64,000 bases of DNA from Halichoerus grypus (GCF_964656455.1 NC_135719.1:129499444-129563443); one strand, 5' to 3'; positions 1 to 13,235 are shown, counted from the first letter of the stretch. The notes: generated by a model not told the origin, from the sequence alone. Made by a program: numbers and translations.

Positions 1-737
1 ATTAACAAATTGAGATTAATGAGATTCTTCCCTTGCTTCCACCTGTTTTTAACCAAACACCTATATGCTACATGAACAGGGAATTGGGTGAATGCTCTTG
101 TTGATCACCAAGTTTTTTTTGCATAGTGAATAAGGATTAGATGTGAATGACAGAAAGAACATTGTGATAAATATCTGCCTTCTGTAAGGAGCCATAAACA
201 TGGGTCAAAAAGGTTCCAATAGCCCCTGTTACTTGAAAGCACAACTTTTGTTGCAATCTCTTACCCCCAAACCTAGAAATTAGTTTAGTGGCACCACACT
301 ACATTTTTTGTGGAGAGAAGAATAGAAGTAAAACAGAAAAGCAGTCAAAGCCTTGAGGTATTACCTACTTTCCCTTTCATCCACTCACAAGTTTCCCACC
401 CTAGAAGAAATGACTATGAAACATCATACTTGTGACTCCAATTGATTCCATTATGGTGTTGATAAGGGATGGAATAATGAGATGTTATTTTGTCATTACA
501 GTGAGGGCTGAATTGAATATATGGAAAACTAACTCATCTTTGGGCCTAACATTTGCCAGTGATAATGAGAAGTTTGCACCAGGTGACTTTGCCATTTGGG
601 CTTTGTCTCATTCTCAAAACTTTTCTGAGCTCAGAAATAGCTGTAATGTGCTAGAAATGCATTTGATATTTTACTTATTTTCAAAAAAAAAAAAAACGTA
701 TTACTGGTTAAAGGACTTAAAATTACAACCAACTATT

Positions 738-819
738 AACCTTACCTCCAAATAACCATCACATTGGAGATTAGGATTTTAATATGATGTTGGGGGACAC
801 AAACATTCAGTCCGTAACA
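738..819 (-). repeat. MaLR LTR fragment (MST/MLT1 type)
   Basis: Contains accatcacattggagattag, then ttgggggacacaaacattcag, the reverse complement of the 5' end of an MST-like MaLR LTR. It is an old fragment of a non-coding LTR with no internal viral genes nearby. Confidence 0.7.
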
Positions 820-859
820 CTTGACTTGCAGCTGTGTAATACCAGTCTTGACTACCCCA

Positions 860-1082
860 TCACATGACTTTGCCCTATGTGTCCTTGCCTTCATGTGACT
901 GTCTTCTTACCAAGACACCAGTCATACTGGATTAGGACTGCACCCTACTGCAGTATGGCTTCATCAAACTTAACTAATTATATCGGCAACCTCCCTATTT
1001 CCAAATAAGTTCCCATGCTGAGATACTGGGGGTTAGGGCTTCAACATATCATTATAGGGTAGACAAAATTCAACCCATAACA
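860..1082 (-). repeat. MaLR LTR fragment (MLT1 type)
   Basis: Has the family run gacaccagtcatactggatt, tatttccaaataag, gatactgggggttagggctt and ending caacccataaca. Same family as the copy at 43.5 kb and same orientation as the fragment at 738. Two differing LTR ends in a row suggest two insertions rather than one. Confidence 0.75.
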
Positions 1083-1165
1083 GGAGGGTTTTCCAGACCT
1101 TTCTAGTTTGATCTAGTCTAGATCCAAATCCACGGGGTTTGGCCACATGACCTGGAGCACTATTC

Positions 1166-1342
1166 CCTAAACTTGCCATAACATAGTAATCACTAAAGGC
1201 CTTTAGTGAACATATAGATTCCTGGACCTCACCACAGACTTGTTGAATCAGGATCTCTAAGGGAGATGCCTGGAAATCTGTTTTTTGACAAGTATCTCTG
1301 GTTTGATTTTCTGATTAAGCAAATTTGGAAAACATGGAGTTA
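1166..1342 (+). mobile_element. MER5A-type hAT (Charlie) relic
   Basis: The stretch agttcctggacctcacc-like through gttgaatcaggatctct, gcctggaaatctg and caagtatctctggt follows the MER5A consensus core. The terminal cagtggttctcaa repeats have decayed. Non-autonomous and non-coding. Confidence 0.65.
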
Positions 1343-1347
1343 GGGAG

Positions 1348-1560
1348 TCTTGCACTTACTGAGTTCTGCCATGTTGTTCCTGGCTATGAAAGACATTTTG
1401 CATATTTCATCTAATTGGACCATCACATCAGTCCTCGGAGGCTGCTTTTGTCATCCTCACTGCATACCTGGAGAAACCATGCTAGGTAAGAGTAGAGCTA
1501 GAATTGGAGCTAGGTCTGATCTCAAAGTGCACTCTTCCCATCATGCTGACCGAAAGTTAA
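1348..1560 (-). repeat. MIR SINE relic
   Basis: Reverse-complement MIR order: cttactgagttctgccatgt, tttcatctaattggaccatc, cagtcctcggagg, ttgtcatcctcactgcatac, then agagctagaattggagctag. It overlaps the start of a 155-codon open frame at 1350-1817, which is therefore not evidence for a gene. Confidence 0.7.
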
Positions 1561-1992
1561 AGAACCCGGGATCATCCAATCCACTGCAGTTCACTCTCCT
1601 CTTATTGCCAGGGTTAAACCTGCTTTCTTTTGTTCTTATGCTTATAAGAAACAAGACAACTGGTAGCTATCCTCCTCTATTTGGTTTTGCATGTACTGAA
1701 AAGCATCCTCTTCCCCACCCCCTTAATCCTTTACTTTTGGATCATTTGTTTGTTTTGCTTCTTGAGGAAACTCTAAAACTACTCTGTGTTCCTTTAGAGA
1801 AGATACACATTTGTTGAAGCCAACATGTCCCCTGCCATCCTATCTTTAGCAGGGCTGACACAAAAGCTATCTGCCATGGTGTTTTCTCTCTGTCATCCCT
1901 CAGGTACAAAATAGATTATATGACTCTCAGCAATTTATGCCCGGTTCTGCCAGGGAAGAAATGAGACTTCAAAACTTTCTACAAGTTGAACT

Positions 1993-2112
1993 TGATATAT
2001 ATATGTATTATATATCATATATATTTATATGTATAAATATGTAAAGATATATATATACACACATACACATATATATACATAAAGTGATATATGTATATGT
2101 ATAAATAAACAT
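1993..2112. repeat. AT-rich low-complexity tract (TA/ATGT)
   Basis: About 120 bases of tatatatatgta/acacacatacac variants with repeated TATATA blocks, an impure dinucleotide microsatellite. Confidence 0.9.
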
Positions 2113-2682
2113 TTAAAACAGCTCAAAGAGCAGGTAGTTTACAGAAACTGTAATGTAGGGGAACCAAGCCATTGTTTTCCTAAGAACTTTGCCACTAGGA
2201 TTTTATTTTCAGCATGATGAAAGCTTTTAAACCAAATGGTGACATGATAAAATTTCATATCTAGAAATTATGATGGCTATTGGGAAGAGTGGATTGGAAG
2301 AGGCAAGGAAAAGCTAGAAGGTATTTCACAGCTTCTACAGGAAAATAATGCAGTAGGAGAACCATAGACACTGAAAATGAGACCCATTTCCTGCAATATT
2401 TCCCCAATCCAAAATATTCCGTTGTAGCATTTTACAGGTTTGGATTAGTTGCCCCTTTAGTTCAGCAATGTTCAAGGACTGATCTACTAAAGTCATGTAG
2501 TAAATTTAGGAATCTGGATAACTCAGCCAACTTGATGTATCAAAATCCAACCAACTGTCAGATGTTGCTGCTGACTTCAGGGTTGTTAAGAACTAAAAAC
2601 AAAAACAAAACTGAAGGACTCTCACAGAAGTAACCGTATGTTTAGTGGTGAATCACAGATGTTTATAATCAATTAGCACATG

Positions 2683-2908
2683 GTGAGAACTTGGACCCTG
2701 GAGTCAGACTTAGGTAGGTAGCTCTGCCATGCGCTTGCTGTGTGGCTTTGGATGGGTTATTGAAACCCTGTCTCAGTTTCCTCATCTATAAAATGGGAAT
2801 AATAGTAATTACCTTGTAGCATTGTTGTGAACTCTGAGTGAGGTAATAAATGAAAAGGTCTAGGATAGAGCAGACAATAGATGCTTAGTAAGTGCTTTGG
2901 TGGCTGTT
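2683..2908 (+). repeat. MIR SINE, near full length
   Basis: Follows the MIR consensus from ggaccctggagtcagac through gctgtgtggctttggatggg, ctcagtttcctcatctataa, aatgggaataatag, gttgtgaactctgagtgagg and gatgcttagtaagtgc. Confidence 0.88.
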
Positions 2909-3884
2909 TTATTCATAAATATCCATAACTTTATCCATATTATTAAATAAAAAATTAGACTGGAAAAAGCATACGTTTGGATTATAAAGGTTGCAAACAG
3001 AAGAACAAAGACTTAGAGGTGTTCCACATAGTTCCTTGCCAAGCCACCCAAATGTTCATTCTCCATCCTTTTGATCACTTTCCCCCAGTAAAACTGTATT
3101 TATGACCTGCTTCTGACAATGCCATGAAGAGCTGCCTGCCTTCTGTGCAGGGCTGAGTTATAGACAATGCATTAGAAGCCATACATTCACTCTGTCTTCC
3201 CCGCATGTACCCAGATCCACACCAGAGCTCGATCAAGAAGAGGGCACTGGCAGGTTTACTCATCTTTTTATTTCCTTGTTGTTCTCTCTGCTGTGATCTT
3301 GATGCCTGGAAGTGGTACTCCTGCCCTCTTGCCTGAGAGCTATTGTCAAATGTATAAATACACAGTGACTTAGAATGGCTTCCAGGGCCAGCTGAGCGCC
3401 GAGGAGCCTGTTCTCCCCCATAAATATGCTGTTGGCTGAGGAGCTTGCAGCCCATTAAAAAGGAAAGCAGGATAACCTGAGAGGGAGGCTCACTGCAAGG
3501 GGCTGGAGCAAACTTTCAACTCCAGGTCACAAAGAAGCTGAGGATTTTTTTTTTTTTAATATTGTGAAGAGAAGGAAAATGTTGTGCAATAAATCTATTG
3601 AGCTGCTTCAGGAAGCCTTTCTCTTGATCTAATTGAACTGTTTGGAGTGTGCTTGAAAGTTCTCATCCAGCGCATGTCAGCATCTTGCCTGCTAGGAGCC
3701 CTAAGAAGTTAATCGTCTCTGGCCTCATCTGATGGCTGGCCATTCTGAACTACAGGTGGGGTGTGGAAAGCGTGTGTGTCCACATTTGTCTTTGGGGCAT
3801 GGGGCTGCTTGACAGTGTATGAGAACTTGTAGGGGAGGAAAAAATATCTTCCCTCTACCCATCTTAGGTCCTCTGGCTGGGTGT

Positions 3885-4330
3885 TGTTCATTAGACTGGC
3901 AAGAGACAGACTGACAAGAGAAAACCAAAGTTTATAATGCACATAGACATGGGAGCACCTAGGGATAGTAACCCAGTGGGGTGGTTAGAACTTGGGGTTG
4001 TGTACTATCTTAGGCTAAATAGAGGAAAAATGGATTTGAGCTTCTAGGGGAGGGAGGCAAGGTCTGGGAACGTGACCTGAAAAGGTATGATAAACAAGGG
4101 TTGTTTAATTAGGTTTGTTATGAGGATTTAAGTGGTACCTTCTTCATTGCTAAACAATTGCTGAGAGTCTTCTACTTCCTGGTAAGGGAGAAGGTTGGAA
4201 TGCCTTTGCAAATGTAAAATTCCTTTATACATGTAAATTACCTTTATAAAAGAAAAATGTGGCCCCATTTTTTTTTTAGAGCTTTTCCTATATCTGCTGG
4301 TTCTCAGTGGCCTTTAGCTCAAAATAATCC
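3885..4330. repeat. Possible ERV-type LTR relic
   Basis: Non-coding stretch with LTR-like wording (acaagagaaaaccaaagttt, agacatgggagcacct, gtactatcttaggctaaa, ggtatgataaacaaggg). I recall related antisense LTRs in carnivores but cannot name the family, and no flanking target duplication is visible. Confidence 0.4.
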
Positions 4331-4489
4331 ATAGGCCAAAGAGGCATATTTTGGAATGGCATGTTCTGGTACCTTTCAGAACCAAGTACACCCATACCCC
4401 CATCTAGACGGCGCCTGCTAATAGTGTCAGTGCCAGATAATTCATGTCAAGCAGGCAGATAAATCCAAGACAAATGTGATTACCCATTT

Positions 4490-4845
4490 TACTGTCCAAG
4501 CCTTTGAACATGCTATTCCCCTTCTGAAACCATCTTGTACCAATATGACTGGCGTCACCTCCCATCCCCCTTTGCCTGTGTCTCAAATCAGCTGTCACCA
4601 GCCTGGAAAGCCTTTCTTTACTCCTCATGGCAATGAGGTTAGGAGTACCCTCTATGTTCTCCTAGGACTTTGACTTCCCATTCGAAGCACTTGATGCACA
4701 AAACTGACTCCTTGGTTATATATCTGACTACATTCTTTAGTAGTTCATACATTCTGTGAGGTTATATCATGTTCATCCTAGAATTGAAAGCAATCCCCAA
4801 TGTGTAGCAGGTTGACAATAAATGATGTACTCAAATAATTGAATA
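4490..4845 (+). repeat. L2 LINE 3' end
   Basis: Old L2 order: gcctttgaacatgctattcc, tctcaaatcagctgtcacc, tggaaagcctttctttact, a decayed middle, ending gtagcaggttgacaataaatgatgtactc. Small open frames at 4404-4673 lie inside it. Confidence 0.6.
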
Positions 4846-5034
4846 ACTATGGTTTGGAGGGAGAGAGGTTGTTTGAGAGCCCAGGATGCTAGCTCATGAT
4901 TTGTGGATTGTCAAGAATCACCATCTCCGATAATTTTGAGGACTCTTATTTCATGCTTTTCACTTTACACATTATCTGCATAATCATGTCCTTATTAGTC
5001 TGTGGAAATTCCAGCCCTTGCTGTTGACCAGCAT

Positions 5035-5200
5035 GTGGTAGTTGGAGGGGGTAGAGAGGGGCAGAAGGGGAGGGAGAGGGACAAGCAGACTCTGTGCTAA
5101 GCAGGAGCCCAAGGCACAGGAGATCTCAGGACCCTGAGATCATGACCTGAGCTGAAACTAAGAGTCAGACACTTAACTGATTGAGCCACCCAGGCACCCC
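5035..5200 (-). mobile_element. CAN-SINE, truncated at its 3' end
   Basis: Reverse-complement caniform tRNA-derived SINE: gagatcatgacctgagctga then gattgagccacccaggcacccc. The usual T-run and aagattttatttatt at the left edge are missing and no target duplication is visible, so this is an older, eroded copy. Confidence 0.88.
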
Positions 5201-5926
5201 TGATTAGATTTTTTAAGTAATTGGCAAACTTGACTATGTCTATGTATTTGCACTTTCAATAATAGATTGTGCTATGGATGTAGCCCTTTCCATGCTTGCA
5301 ATTTCTTTTTGTCCTTATTCTGTTTGAGTTTAGATTTTCAGCAAATTATGTTTATGATTCTCTATTCTACCTCTGGCATACCTTGCAAATTCACCTGTAA
5401 CCAAATCTGTTTAATCAAGGTCACAAAAACTAAGTCATCATGAGACCTGGATGTGGAATCCAGTGGTCCTGACTTTCCTATTCACAATGGAGCAGCCATT
5501 ACCCCTCTTCCCCCTGCCTCTCCCACCTACTTCCACCCCTGTAGGGGCAGGTTATAGAATTTCATGCCATTTTGTCTTATTGATTGAGTCATCCATCTCT
5601 CATTCTGCAAAGTCAGGGCCTTAAGTACTTCTATGGAGCTTCTTCCTTACCTATCTTTGACTTTGTCATTGATATAGTTTACTACTCCTGATAATAATTT
5701 TTTTTTTTTTTCCAAAAAGATGTCAGGGTGACCAGGAAGGATGGTAAATGGAACACCAAATCCCTCCCTCTTGAAGAAAGGTACAGGAATACTGTCCTCA
5801 TATGAGGCTGATGTAATCCCTCTGAACAGAACCTTAACTTCTTACATTAGAAATTCTTACCCAGCTTCCTAAGACTGCCATTCTTAGATGCCTAAACTAT
5901 ATCCTTTCTTCTGGTCTTCAGTGATT

Positions 5927-6122
5927 TTTTTTTTTTTTAAGACTTTATTTATTTGACAGTGAGAGATACAGCGAGAGAGGGAACCCAAGCAGGGGGAGTG
6001 GGAGAGGGAGAAGCAGGCTTCCCGCTGAGCAGGGAGCCTGATGTGGGGCTCAATCCCAGGACCCCGGGATCATGACCTGAGCCAAAGACAGACGCTTAAC
6101 GACTGAGCCACCCAGGCGCCCC
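5927..6122 (-). mobile_element. CAN-SINE, full length, 14-bp TSD
   Basis: Complete reverse-complement SINE: T-run, aagactttatttatttgaca, purine-rich body, gggatcatgacctgagcc, tgagccacccaggcgcccc. Flanked by perfect 14-bp target duplications ggtcttcagtgatt at 5913-5926 and 6123-6136. Confidence 0.97.
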
Positions 6123-6404
6123 GGTCTTCAGTGATTGATGAAAGGGTTTTATTTCTGCCTTGGTCTGGAAATACCTTGTTAGAATGTTTTATGAAAAAAA
6201 TATCCTGAGGGAAGATACATATATATTTTTTTCCAGAATGAGTTTACTTTTTCTACCACTCATTTTTAATTCTTGTTTTCTTAAACCTCTCCACCATTCC
6301 TTATGTTTTACAGCAATTTCTCTGTGATTGTGGAGAGAAAACTGCAACCACATTTAGTCATATCTTTTACATTTACCTGTGTTAACCTTAAAAAACAGAC
6401 ATAA

Positions 6405-6800
6405 CTTGTCAATTATTTTACCAGCAAAAATGGGTTTATTTGGAAATAGCAGAAAATTGCAATTCAGGACATGCTAAGGGAAAACCATAGGCAGGTCCAG
6501 AGAACAAAGGAGAGGAATGCTTTTTTATAAGCAGACAAGGGGAGTTGAGAGGGGGCTCTTATAAATAAAAATTGCTTTGGAGTAAATTAGGAGTTCAGAG
6601 TGTAGTGGCTTTTCTTTGGCTGAGTTGTGACAGTCTCACTGGCTGGATTGTTTGTTGTCTGTAGAGGAGAAAATCTTTTTTCCTCCTGCTGGGGTAGTAA
6701 AGTATAGGCTTCTTCCTGTTGGGAATGCAAGGTACCTCACTTCCTTTTGGGGTCTGCAGTTGACAAAGAGGAGTAGGGCATGACAACTCCCCCTTCTGGC
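6405..6800. repeat. Probable ERV-type LTR relic
   Basis: Wording such as accagcaaaaatgggtttat, ggcaggtccagagaacaaag, gagttcagagtgtagtggc, gtagtaaagtataggcttct and gggcatgacaactccccc matches an LTR family I have seen in mammals but cannot name. Small minus-strand open frames inside (6595-6905) are not genes. Confidence 0.45.
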
Positions 6801-6909
6801 CTCTGGACTCCCTTTTAAATGAGGTTTCCTTCCATCAGTTTCACACCTGTGTGGCTCTGGAACAGCTTGCTCTATATGCTGAGCAGGTTTAAAAGAATTA
6901 AGCAAGAAT

Positions 6910-8740
6910 TGAATTCTTCGAAATCAAGTCATTGCTTAAGGATATGGAAGATCTTGCTATTTGAATGAACCCTATTATGGACCTTTTTTAAAAAAGCAAA
7001 TAATCGCTCTTTATCTTATCTTGTATGCAAATCCTGATTTCCACATTTAAGTTTTACTTAAAGCAGTGCCTATTTGTATAGTTGTCTTTACATAATGGTC
7101 ATTCTCTAATCTTGTAATTGAAAATTAGGTGATTTTCATTTACTTTTTGGCATCTATGCCTGAAAATCTCTTATCTCTATCTTTATTTTGGTAATTATCT
7201 TGGAGGAACTATAATAATTTCTGTAAAATGATCATATCTGTGTTTTAGTCTGAAAACAAAACAGGCAGAGCATACACTAGGGAATTAAGTACCCAGGATC
7301 AAGCTGAAGGAACTGTTGATGACTTTTTGGAAAATTGCAGTAAATCATGATTTCCTTATGGAATATAGAAGTGTCTGATTTTGGCATTTAATTCTCAAAC
7401 ATACTCAAATATGATTTTCCTCTCCCTTTCCCACTCTGGGTTTATCTACCATCATATTAATCAGAAATAGGTCATCTTGCCTTTGAGTCATTCATGAAGA
7501 ATGCTTTTCTTTTCTAGTTCTGAAAGGAGTGGCTGTTTTGCTTTTAGAGAGGATCTCTTCTTCTGGGTCCAGAGGAAACATCTGAATGAAATAAGTCTCA
7601 ATCAGAATTGAATGTAAAGATAAAACTTAACTTTGATTGCCTTTTTACCATTAAATACATATTTGAAAAATGTCATCTTCTTTTGTAGATTTCCTTTCTT
7701 TGTCACGTCAGTACTGATTAAAACCAGAGAGCTAAATCTTAATATGCTGCCCAGTATTGTGCTGTTTTCTGTCATGTGCAAAGCAGAAGACACCACTGTG
7801 GCGCTTCCAACTCAACTTTGTTAAATCTAATGGACTTGGCCATTTCAAAAAACATTTGTGGTCAAGGTACTCATAGTAAGTGAATATTTTGCCTGAGGAA
7901 ACCAGGCTGGGATCATTCTTCCTTCTGACCTCATCCTCAAGTCTGCTCACACAGAAGGTCTGAAAATGAAGCCAGATGTAGAAATTGGCTTTACTACTGA
8001 GAACCTGCAAGTGAGAGGTGAGAGGAAAAGGAACAGGATGTCATCCAATGATCCTGCTTTTGTGTGTCTCATGCCCCTGTCCTATTCCTTGGTAAGGGTT
8101 CACATGAAAAATGCCCACTGAAGGTTATGGCCTAGTTGGGGTACCAAGCCAAATCTTGATTCCCATGGCTTCAAGGGCCAACTTCACCTTCAAAACCAGT
8201 TAATCATAGTGCCCACCAAGTCCCAGTGGTGTTCAAGCCTTCCATTTCAGGAGAGTATTTAGCCTCTTCAAGCAGGCTGATGAACTGCAGCTGTGTGCAA
8301 ATTAGTTTTCTTCAGGAGTTATTTATTGCTCTCAAATTGGCAGCATATTCAGATGGAAGGAAAAACAAAGGCAGTTGTAACATGAGGACACAAAAGAGAC
8401 GCAATACGTCTGGTCTTGTTTGTGCATTGATGTAAGAGCAATATGGGGAAAATAAGACCACCGTGGTCTATTTTGTCACTGGTCCCTTGGTGGTCCCATC
8501 TTGCTGAAAGGCCTAAACCAAGGCCATGGCCATGTCTGATCGTTGATGGATTTCCTGACATTATTGAGAAAAATAGACCAAATTAATGGTGATATTGTCT
8601 GGCTGATTTATCATAAGTTCTCCCTGCAGTTTTAATTAGCTCTGCTCTTTTTCTCCTCCCATTTTAATCTCAAGCATATGTGTATTTTTGTATCATTAAT
8701 TTAAAAAGTCTGTAATGTATTTGGTATCATCCATCTACTT
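6910..8740. other. Unique AT-rich intron, nothing recognised
   Basis: No repeat family, splice-flanked exon or RNA gene that I can recognise. The overlapping short open frames around 7600-8560 lack family motifs. Confidence 0.6.
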
Positions 8741-8744
8741 TCAA

Positions 8745-8905
8745 AGTAGTTATAGCATGATGCAGTAGGAAGAACATTGGACAAGTCAGAACTCCTCTAA
8801 GTTCCTATCCAGGTCTGTGACTAACCTGTAGTGTGTCCTTGGACACAACCTTGTAGCCATGTTAATTTTTTGCTGTTGCCAGCTTACAAATCTACTTCAA
8901 GTCTT
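8745..8905 (+). repeat. Decayed MIR
   Basis: Partial MIR order: gcatgatgcagtaggaagaa, ggacaagtcagaactcct, tccaggtctgtgactaacc, tgtagtgtgtccttggac. The 3' half is lost. Confidence 0.5.
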
Positions 8906-8951
8906 TGGGCAATAAGCGATATACTTTCTATCTCCATTACATATATATTCT

Positions 8952-8976
8952 CCTTTATTTATTTATTTATTTATTT
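8952..8976. repeat. (TTTA)n microsatellite
   Basis: Six tandem TTTA units, perhaps the remnant of a retroposon tail. Confidence 0.85.
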
Positions 8977-9033
8977 TTATAAGTTCTCCTTTAAAGCAGA
9001 ATGTGTTATGAACTGACATTAAGGGAATTTTCT

Positions 9034-9229
9034 TTTTTTTTTAAAGATTTTATTTATTTATTTGAGAGAGAGAGAGTGAGTGAAAGAGAGCACAAGCGGG
9101 GGAGGGGGCAGAGGGAGAAGCAGACTCCCCACTGACCAGGGAGCCCTGTGCAGACTTGATCCCAGGACTCCGGGATCATGACCTGAGCCAAAGGCAGATG
9201 CTTAACCGACTGAGCCACCCAGGTGCCCC
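9034..9229 (-). mobile_element. CAN-SINE, full length, 15-bp TSD
   Basis: Complete reverse-complement CAN-SINE with T-run, aaagattttatttatttatt and a tgagccacccaggtgcccc end. Perfect 15-bp target duplications ttaagggaattttct at 9019-9033 and 9230-9244. Confidence 0.97.
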
Positions 9230-9244
9230 TTAAGGGAATTTTCT

Positions 9245-12200
9245 AAGTACATTATTTTTTTTTCCAGGAAAGTAATCCTTTATGGAACAGGATATGATTA
9301 CCTTCATAGCAAGTTCAAATGCCCTTAGTTTGAGTGATGTCCAGATCACTCTCGTTCCCCCTTTTCCTCCTTGACTTCTGAAAGGACAAAAAAGTGTGAA
9401 CTACATACAGTTGCTACATCTCTAAACAAATGCCCAGTTGCACTTAGGAAATGTCCAGCATCATGTCAGAAATCCAGAAAGGACCAGAGGTAGAACGACC
9501 AAATGTGAAGTGAACGTTACACACTCAGTGTTAGAAAAGACACTTTAAAGATACTTCTTTCCAACCACAAAAGCATTGTTCAAAAACACTTCATCATATC
9601 TCCCCAAGTTTGTCGTTACATCGCAGGTTTCCCCATTATAACTGTCCAAGGAAGCCATTTAAACTCCAAGAGACTCATCTTTCTCATCTATAGGAGAGAG
9701 AAAGTGGACCCCATTATCTTGAAATCTTTTTTTTCTCTTTTTGCCTTAATATCCTTATTCTACTAGACATTTTAAGCCTTTCAGAAATCTGCTCTTGGAG
9801 AAAAAGACATTGAGGAAAACACAAAATAGGTGATAATGAGGTTTTTAACGTAGTAGTAAAATCAAATGCTTGGAGGTTTGACATAATGATCCAACAGTTC
9901 AGTTACTCCCTGAGAGTAAGAAGTTAAGGAGGTCCATTTACTCTTCCAAGCGGCTGAACTTAAAGACCAACTGCTAATACCCACAGGCAGACAAATGACA
10001 CGTCTTTATTATTGACATTGCACATTTCCACAGACCCTATCTGTTACTACTAAGAGTATTACTTCTCTGCTATTTTTTACAAACAGAAAAGCCCAATAAA
10101 ATGTAAACCTTATTTTCCTAAATTATTGCTCCTGAGGTATTCAGATTAAATAGAAAAACACCCCATGTATTTTTTTGTAAAGCCTCTTGTTCTGAGCAAT
10201 TAAAAGGAGTTATTTTATTTCAGTCATGTCAAGGAAAGCAAATTCCTCCTAGAAGTCCTATTTCTACTTCTGATGTCACAGTGGCCTTATTATGTGACAT
10301 CAAAAGGAGAGGATTGAAGTCATATTTCTAGTAAAGTATTTAATTTGATAAATAATTTAGATGATATGTCAAACTAAAAATTTGATATTCCTGAAATAAA
10401 GTTTTAACTCAAGCTTAGTAATAAAGTTATCACATAAATAATAAGGATTGTTCTCAGGATGGAATATGGTGTCTTGTTTAGAAAGAAGCACAAACAAAAG
10501 ATTTATTTCATGGAAGAAAAGAAATTTGTGCTGTTTATTTGGCAATAGGAAATCAGACCAAAATTTATTTGTGTGACATTTGAATAGGGTCATGTGGGAG
10601 GACAGGATCTGTCTTTACAAATATTTTCGGCCTCTGACATGAGAATGGGGTTAGAAAATGAATCCTGTATGTTATATGACTGAGATGCATACTGAACTTA
10701 GGCAGGATGATTTCTGAAGTTGGTCTACTGGGAAATAACCTTTCACACAGCTTTAAGATATTTCTCTGTATCATCTATACATACATACATATATATACAC
10801 ACATATATATATTTATTTATTTATTTAAACTTAATTGATCTGGATACATCAACACATTAAAATAGAATTGCCCAGTACAAAAAAGGCAGTTTTTAGAAGG
10901 ACAAAAGTCAAGTGAGATTATACCTAGCTATGGGCTGGCAGGCATAATACTTTTCTTCAGAGAGAAGCAAGGTGAGGTAAGCCCCAGTAATAGTTACTCT
11001 GAAACAGTCTGAAGAACATCTACCTCTAGAAACGGGACTAGTCACTGACTAAAAGACCCCAAACTTACAAATGCAAATATCAGTTCCTTTACCAGGGATT
11101 TGAAAAAAAGTAATAATGATTATTATTTCAAATCCTAAACCCTTGAGCCTAAGTTTGAATAACCTAATCTTTTTTTTCTGAGAAGTAACGCACCTTTTGG
11201 GGGGAAGGTTTTTCTTTGGAGGAAAGGAAAGAATTGAGAAAGACAGAAACCGTGTGGGAAGAAGTAAGGAGACACTATTCAAGCAGAGGAAATGACTAAA
11301 AACATTATTTCACAAAGAACTAGGGGGAACTTAAAGCAAACAATAAGTTTGCAAGAATAAAGTTTTGCTTTGCAAAAATGCAAAAAAAAGGGCATTACCC
11401 AAAGGTAAATCTTCAGTTCTTCCCATTTGTTGGATTCCAGTTTGCTTCCTTCCACTTCTGCTGACTTTGTTGCTGTCAGCAAAAGAGCTTCAAAGACACT
11501 AATGGCCCACATGCTGTTCTGGAGTATGGGGACTCGTCCTTCCTGCACCAAACAGGGGCACCTGTCACAAATGAGAGCAGCACAGAGACACGTGGGCTTG
11601 CTGGCAAAATCTCAACGGGCATCCAGGCCCCACCTCTGCCTCATTGGCCCCTGGCTTACCCATGCCCCACCATGGTCCCTGAAGGTGGCCCCATAACAGA
11701 CACACTTCATAATCATTTGTCATAATGATGTGAACAGCAAATTGGCCGTAACCAATTAAAAAAAAATTATTACCTCCCAAGGGGATGAATGAGGAAGGGA
11801 TTGAGATGCCTGAGAGGGAGAGAGAGAAGGAGAGAGTCAGAAGAGAACACTCCCATGATTTAATGGAACAGTGAGAGAATGCAAATAAAGGAGACATATT
11901 TTTAAATATTTAATATTTTTCTGTTCTTGTTATTGTTATTAAACCCAGCTTTTGATTCACTAGTAACTAGCTAGGAAGCATTTTGCCACAGAATGGACCT
12001 TCCTTTAATGGTTTTCCATGTTACGATATCTGACAAAGAGGCAGTAAACCTAATGCTTAGTACAACACAATTGCCCTTCATCATAGCTGGGTGGGAGGAA
12101 TGGTCTTCCCTCAGATGTGACACAGATTGTTTGGCCACTAGATAAGAGAAATGTGTCTTCTTGTCTTCCAAATACCTTGTTGTACCATGGAAATTTGAGC

Positions 12201-13128
12201 AACAGTGTGACAGATTTTATTTAAATCTTAATTCTCAAAACTTCTATAGAAACACATTCACTAGAATTCTTCCCAGTTGACCAATACTATCCAGTCTTCT
12301 ATCAAATCATTTATATTTATATTTTGATGATATGTATTATTTTCATGACTAAGTCAACTCATATACAAAAGAAAATTTTTAACTCTTCTTGTGGACTAAA
12401 AACCAGAGCTTAAAAGAAAGAAGGCCCTTTATAAGACTCTCCTTGTGCCTTAAGAGTCTCTTTGAAGCCATAAACTTGACAGAAACTCCAGCTTATTTCT
12501 GACCCCAGTCCTGCATTTGACATGAGCCATATGTTTGTAACAGTCACTCCTGTGTGACTATATAAATTCACTGTGTCAATATTTTGCATCCTGAATTAAT
12601 TTGTATAAGGTGTCTGGGGGAATACTGATTTCATATTGGAAACAAGGTTATGCGGAAGTCTATGGAGTTCTGTAAGTCAGCACATTATAATTCTCCTTTC
12701 TACTATGCTCTAGAGGAATTAGCCTGGTGACTTTAAGAGACTACATTTTGGAAAAATTGCTAGCACTATGAAATCAACCAATTTCTAGCAATTTATTTCT
12801 TGCAAGAAAATTAGAGCATTAACTCTTTCCTATCACTGATTGCATTATAGTTGCACTTAATCTGATTTGTGAAATGCTGACTTGCATATGAGTAGTTAGA
12901 AAGAGGAAAGTGTGCTGAACCAGATGTTGTCCTGAGGAAAGAAAACTGTTGAAATGTAAAGGTGATATAAAATGGCTTACCCATGGGTATAACCCACAGC
13001 TTGGAGATTTCTCCTGGCCTCACATTGTTCCCAACTTAATGATTGTCTTTTCTAAAGAAAAGGCAGCATTTCCAATGAGCTAAGTGCTCACGCCCTGATG
13101 TCCAGTAACTGAGTTCATATATGCATCA
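9245..13128. other. Unique intron, few features
   Basis: AT-rich sequence without recognised genes. It includes an impure catacata/tatata/tttatt tract at 10773-10828. Open frames at 11279-11897 on both strands have no recognised homology and no splice context. Confidence 0.55.
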
Positions 13129-13129
13129 C

Positions 13130-13235
13130 TTATTAGCTTGATTATCTTTAACACTTTATTTAGCTTCCCTGAGTCTCCATTTCTTCATTTGCAAAAGGAG
13201 GATTGCTGTGAGGCTTCAACGTGGGAACCTGTGTT
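13130..13235 (+). repeat. MIR fragment
   Basis: Central MIR wording: tttatttagcttccctgagt, ctccatttcttcatttgcaa, aaggaggattgctgtgaggc. Only the middle third remains. Confidence 0.5.

Noticed and set aside
1350..1817. 155-codon open frame on the + strand
   Set aside because: Its first 210 bases are an antisense MIR; the remainder has no protein features.
3075..3455. 126-codon minus-strand frame
   Set aside because: No recognisable product; it ends in ordinary intronic sequence without splice junctions.
11279..11897. Possible gene relic from adjoining 90- and 110-codon minus frames
   Set aside because: No recognised homology and no shared frame or splice signal.
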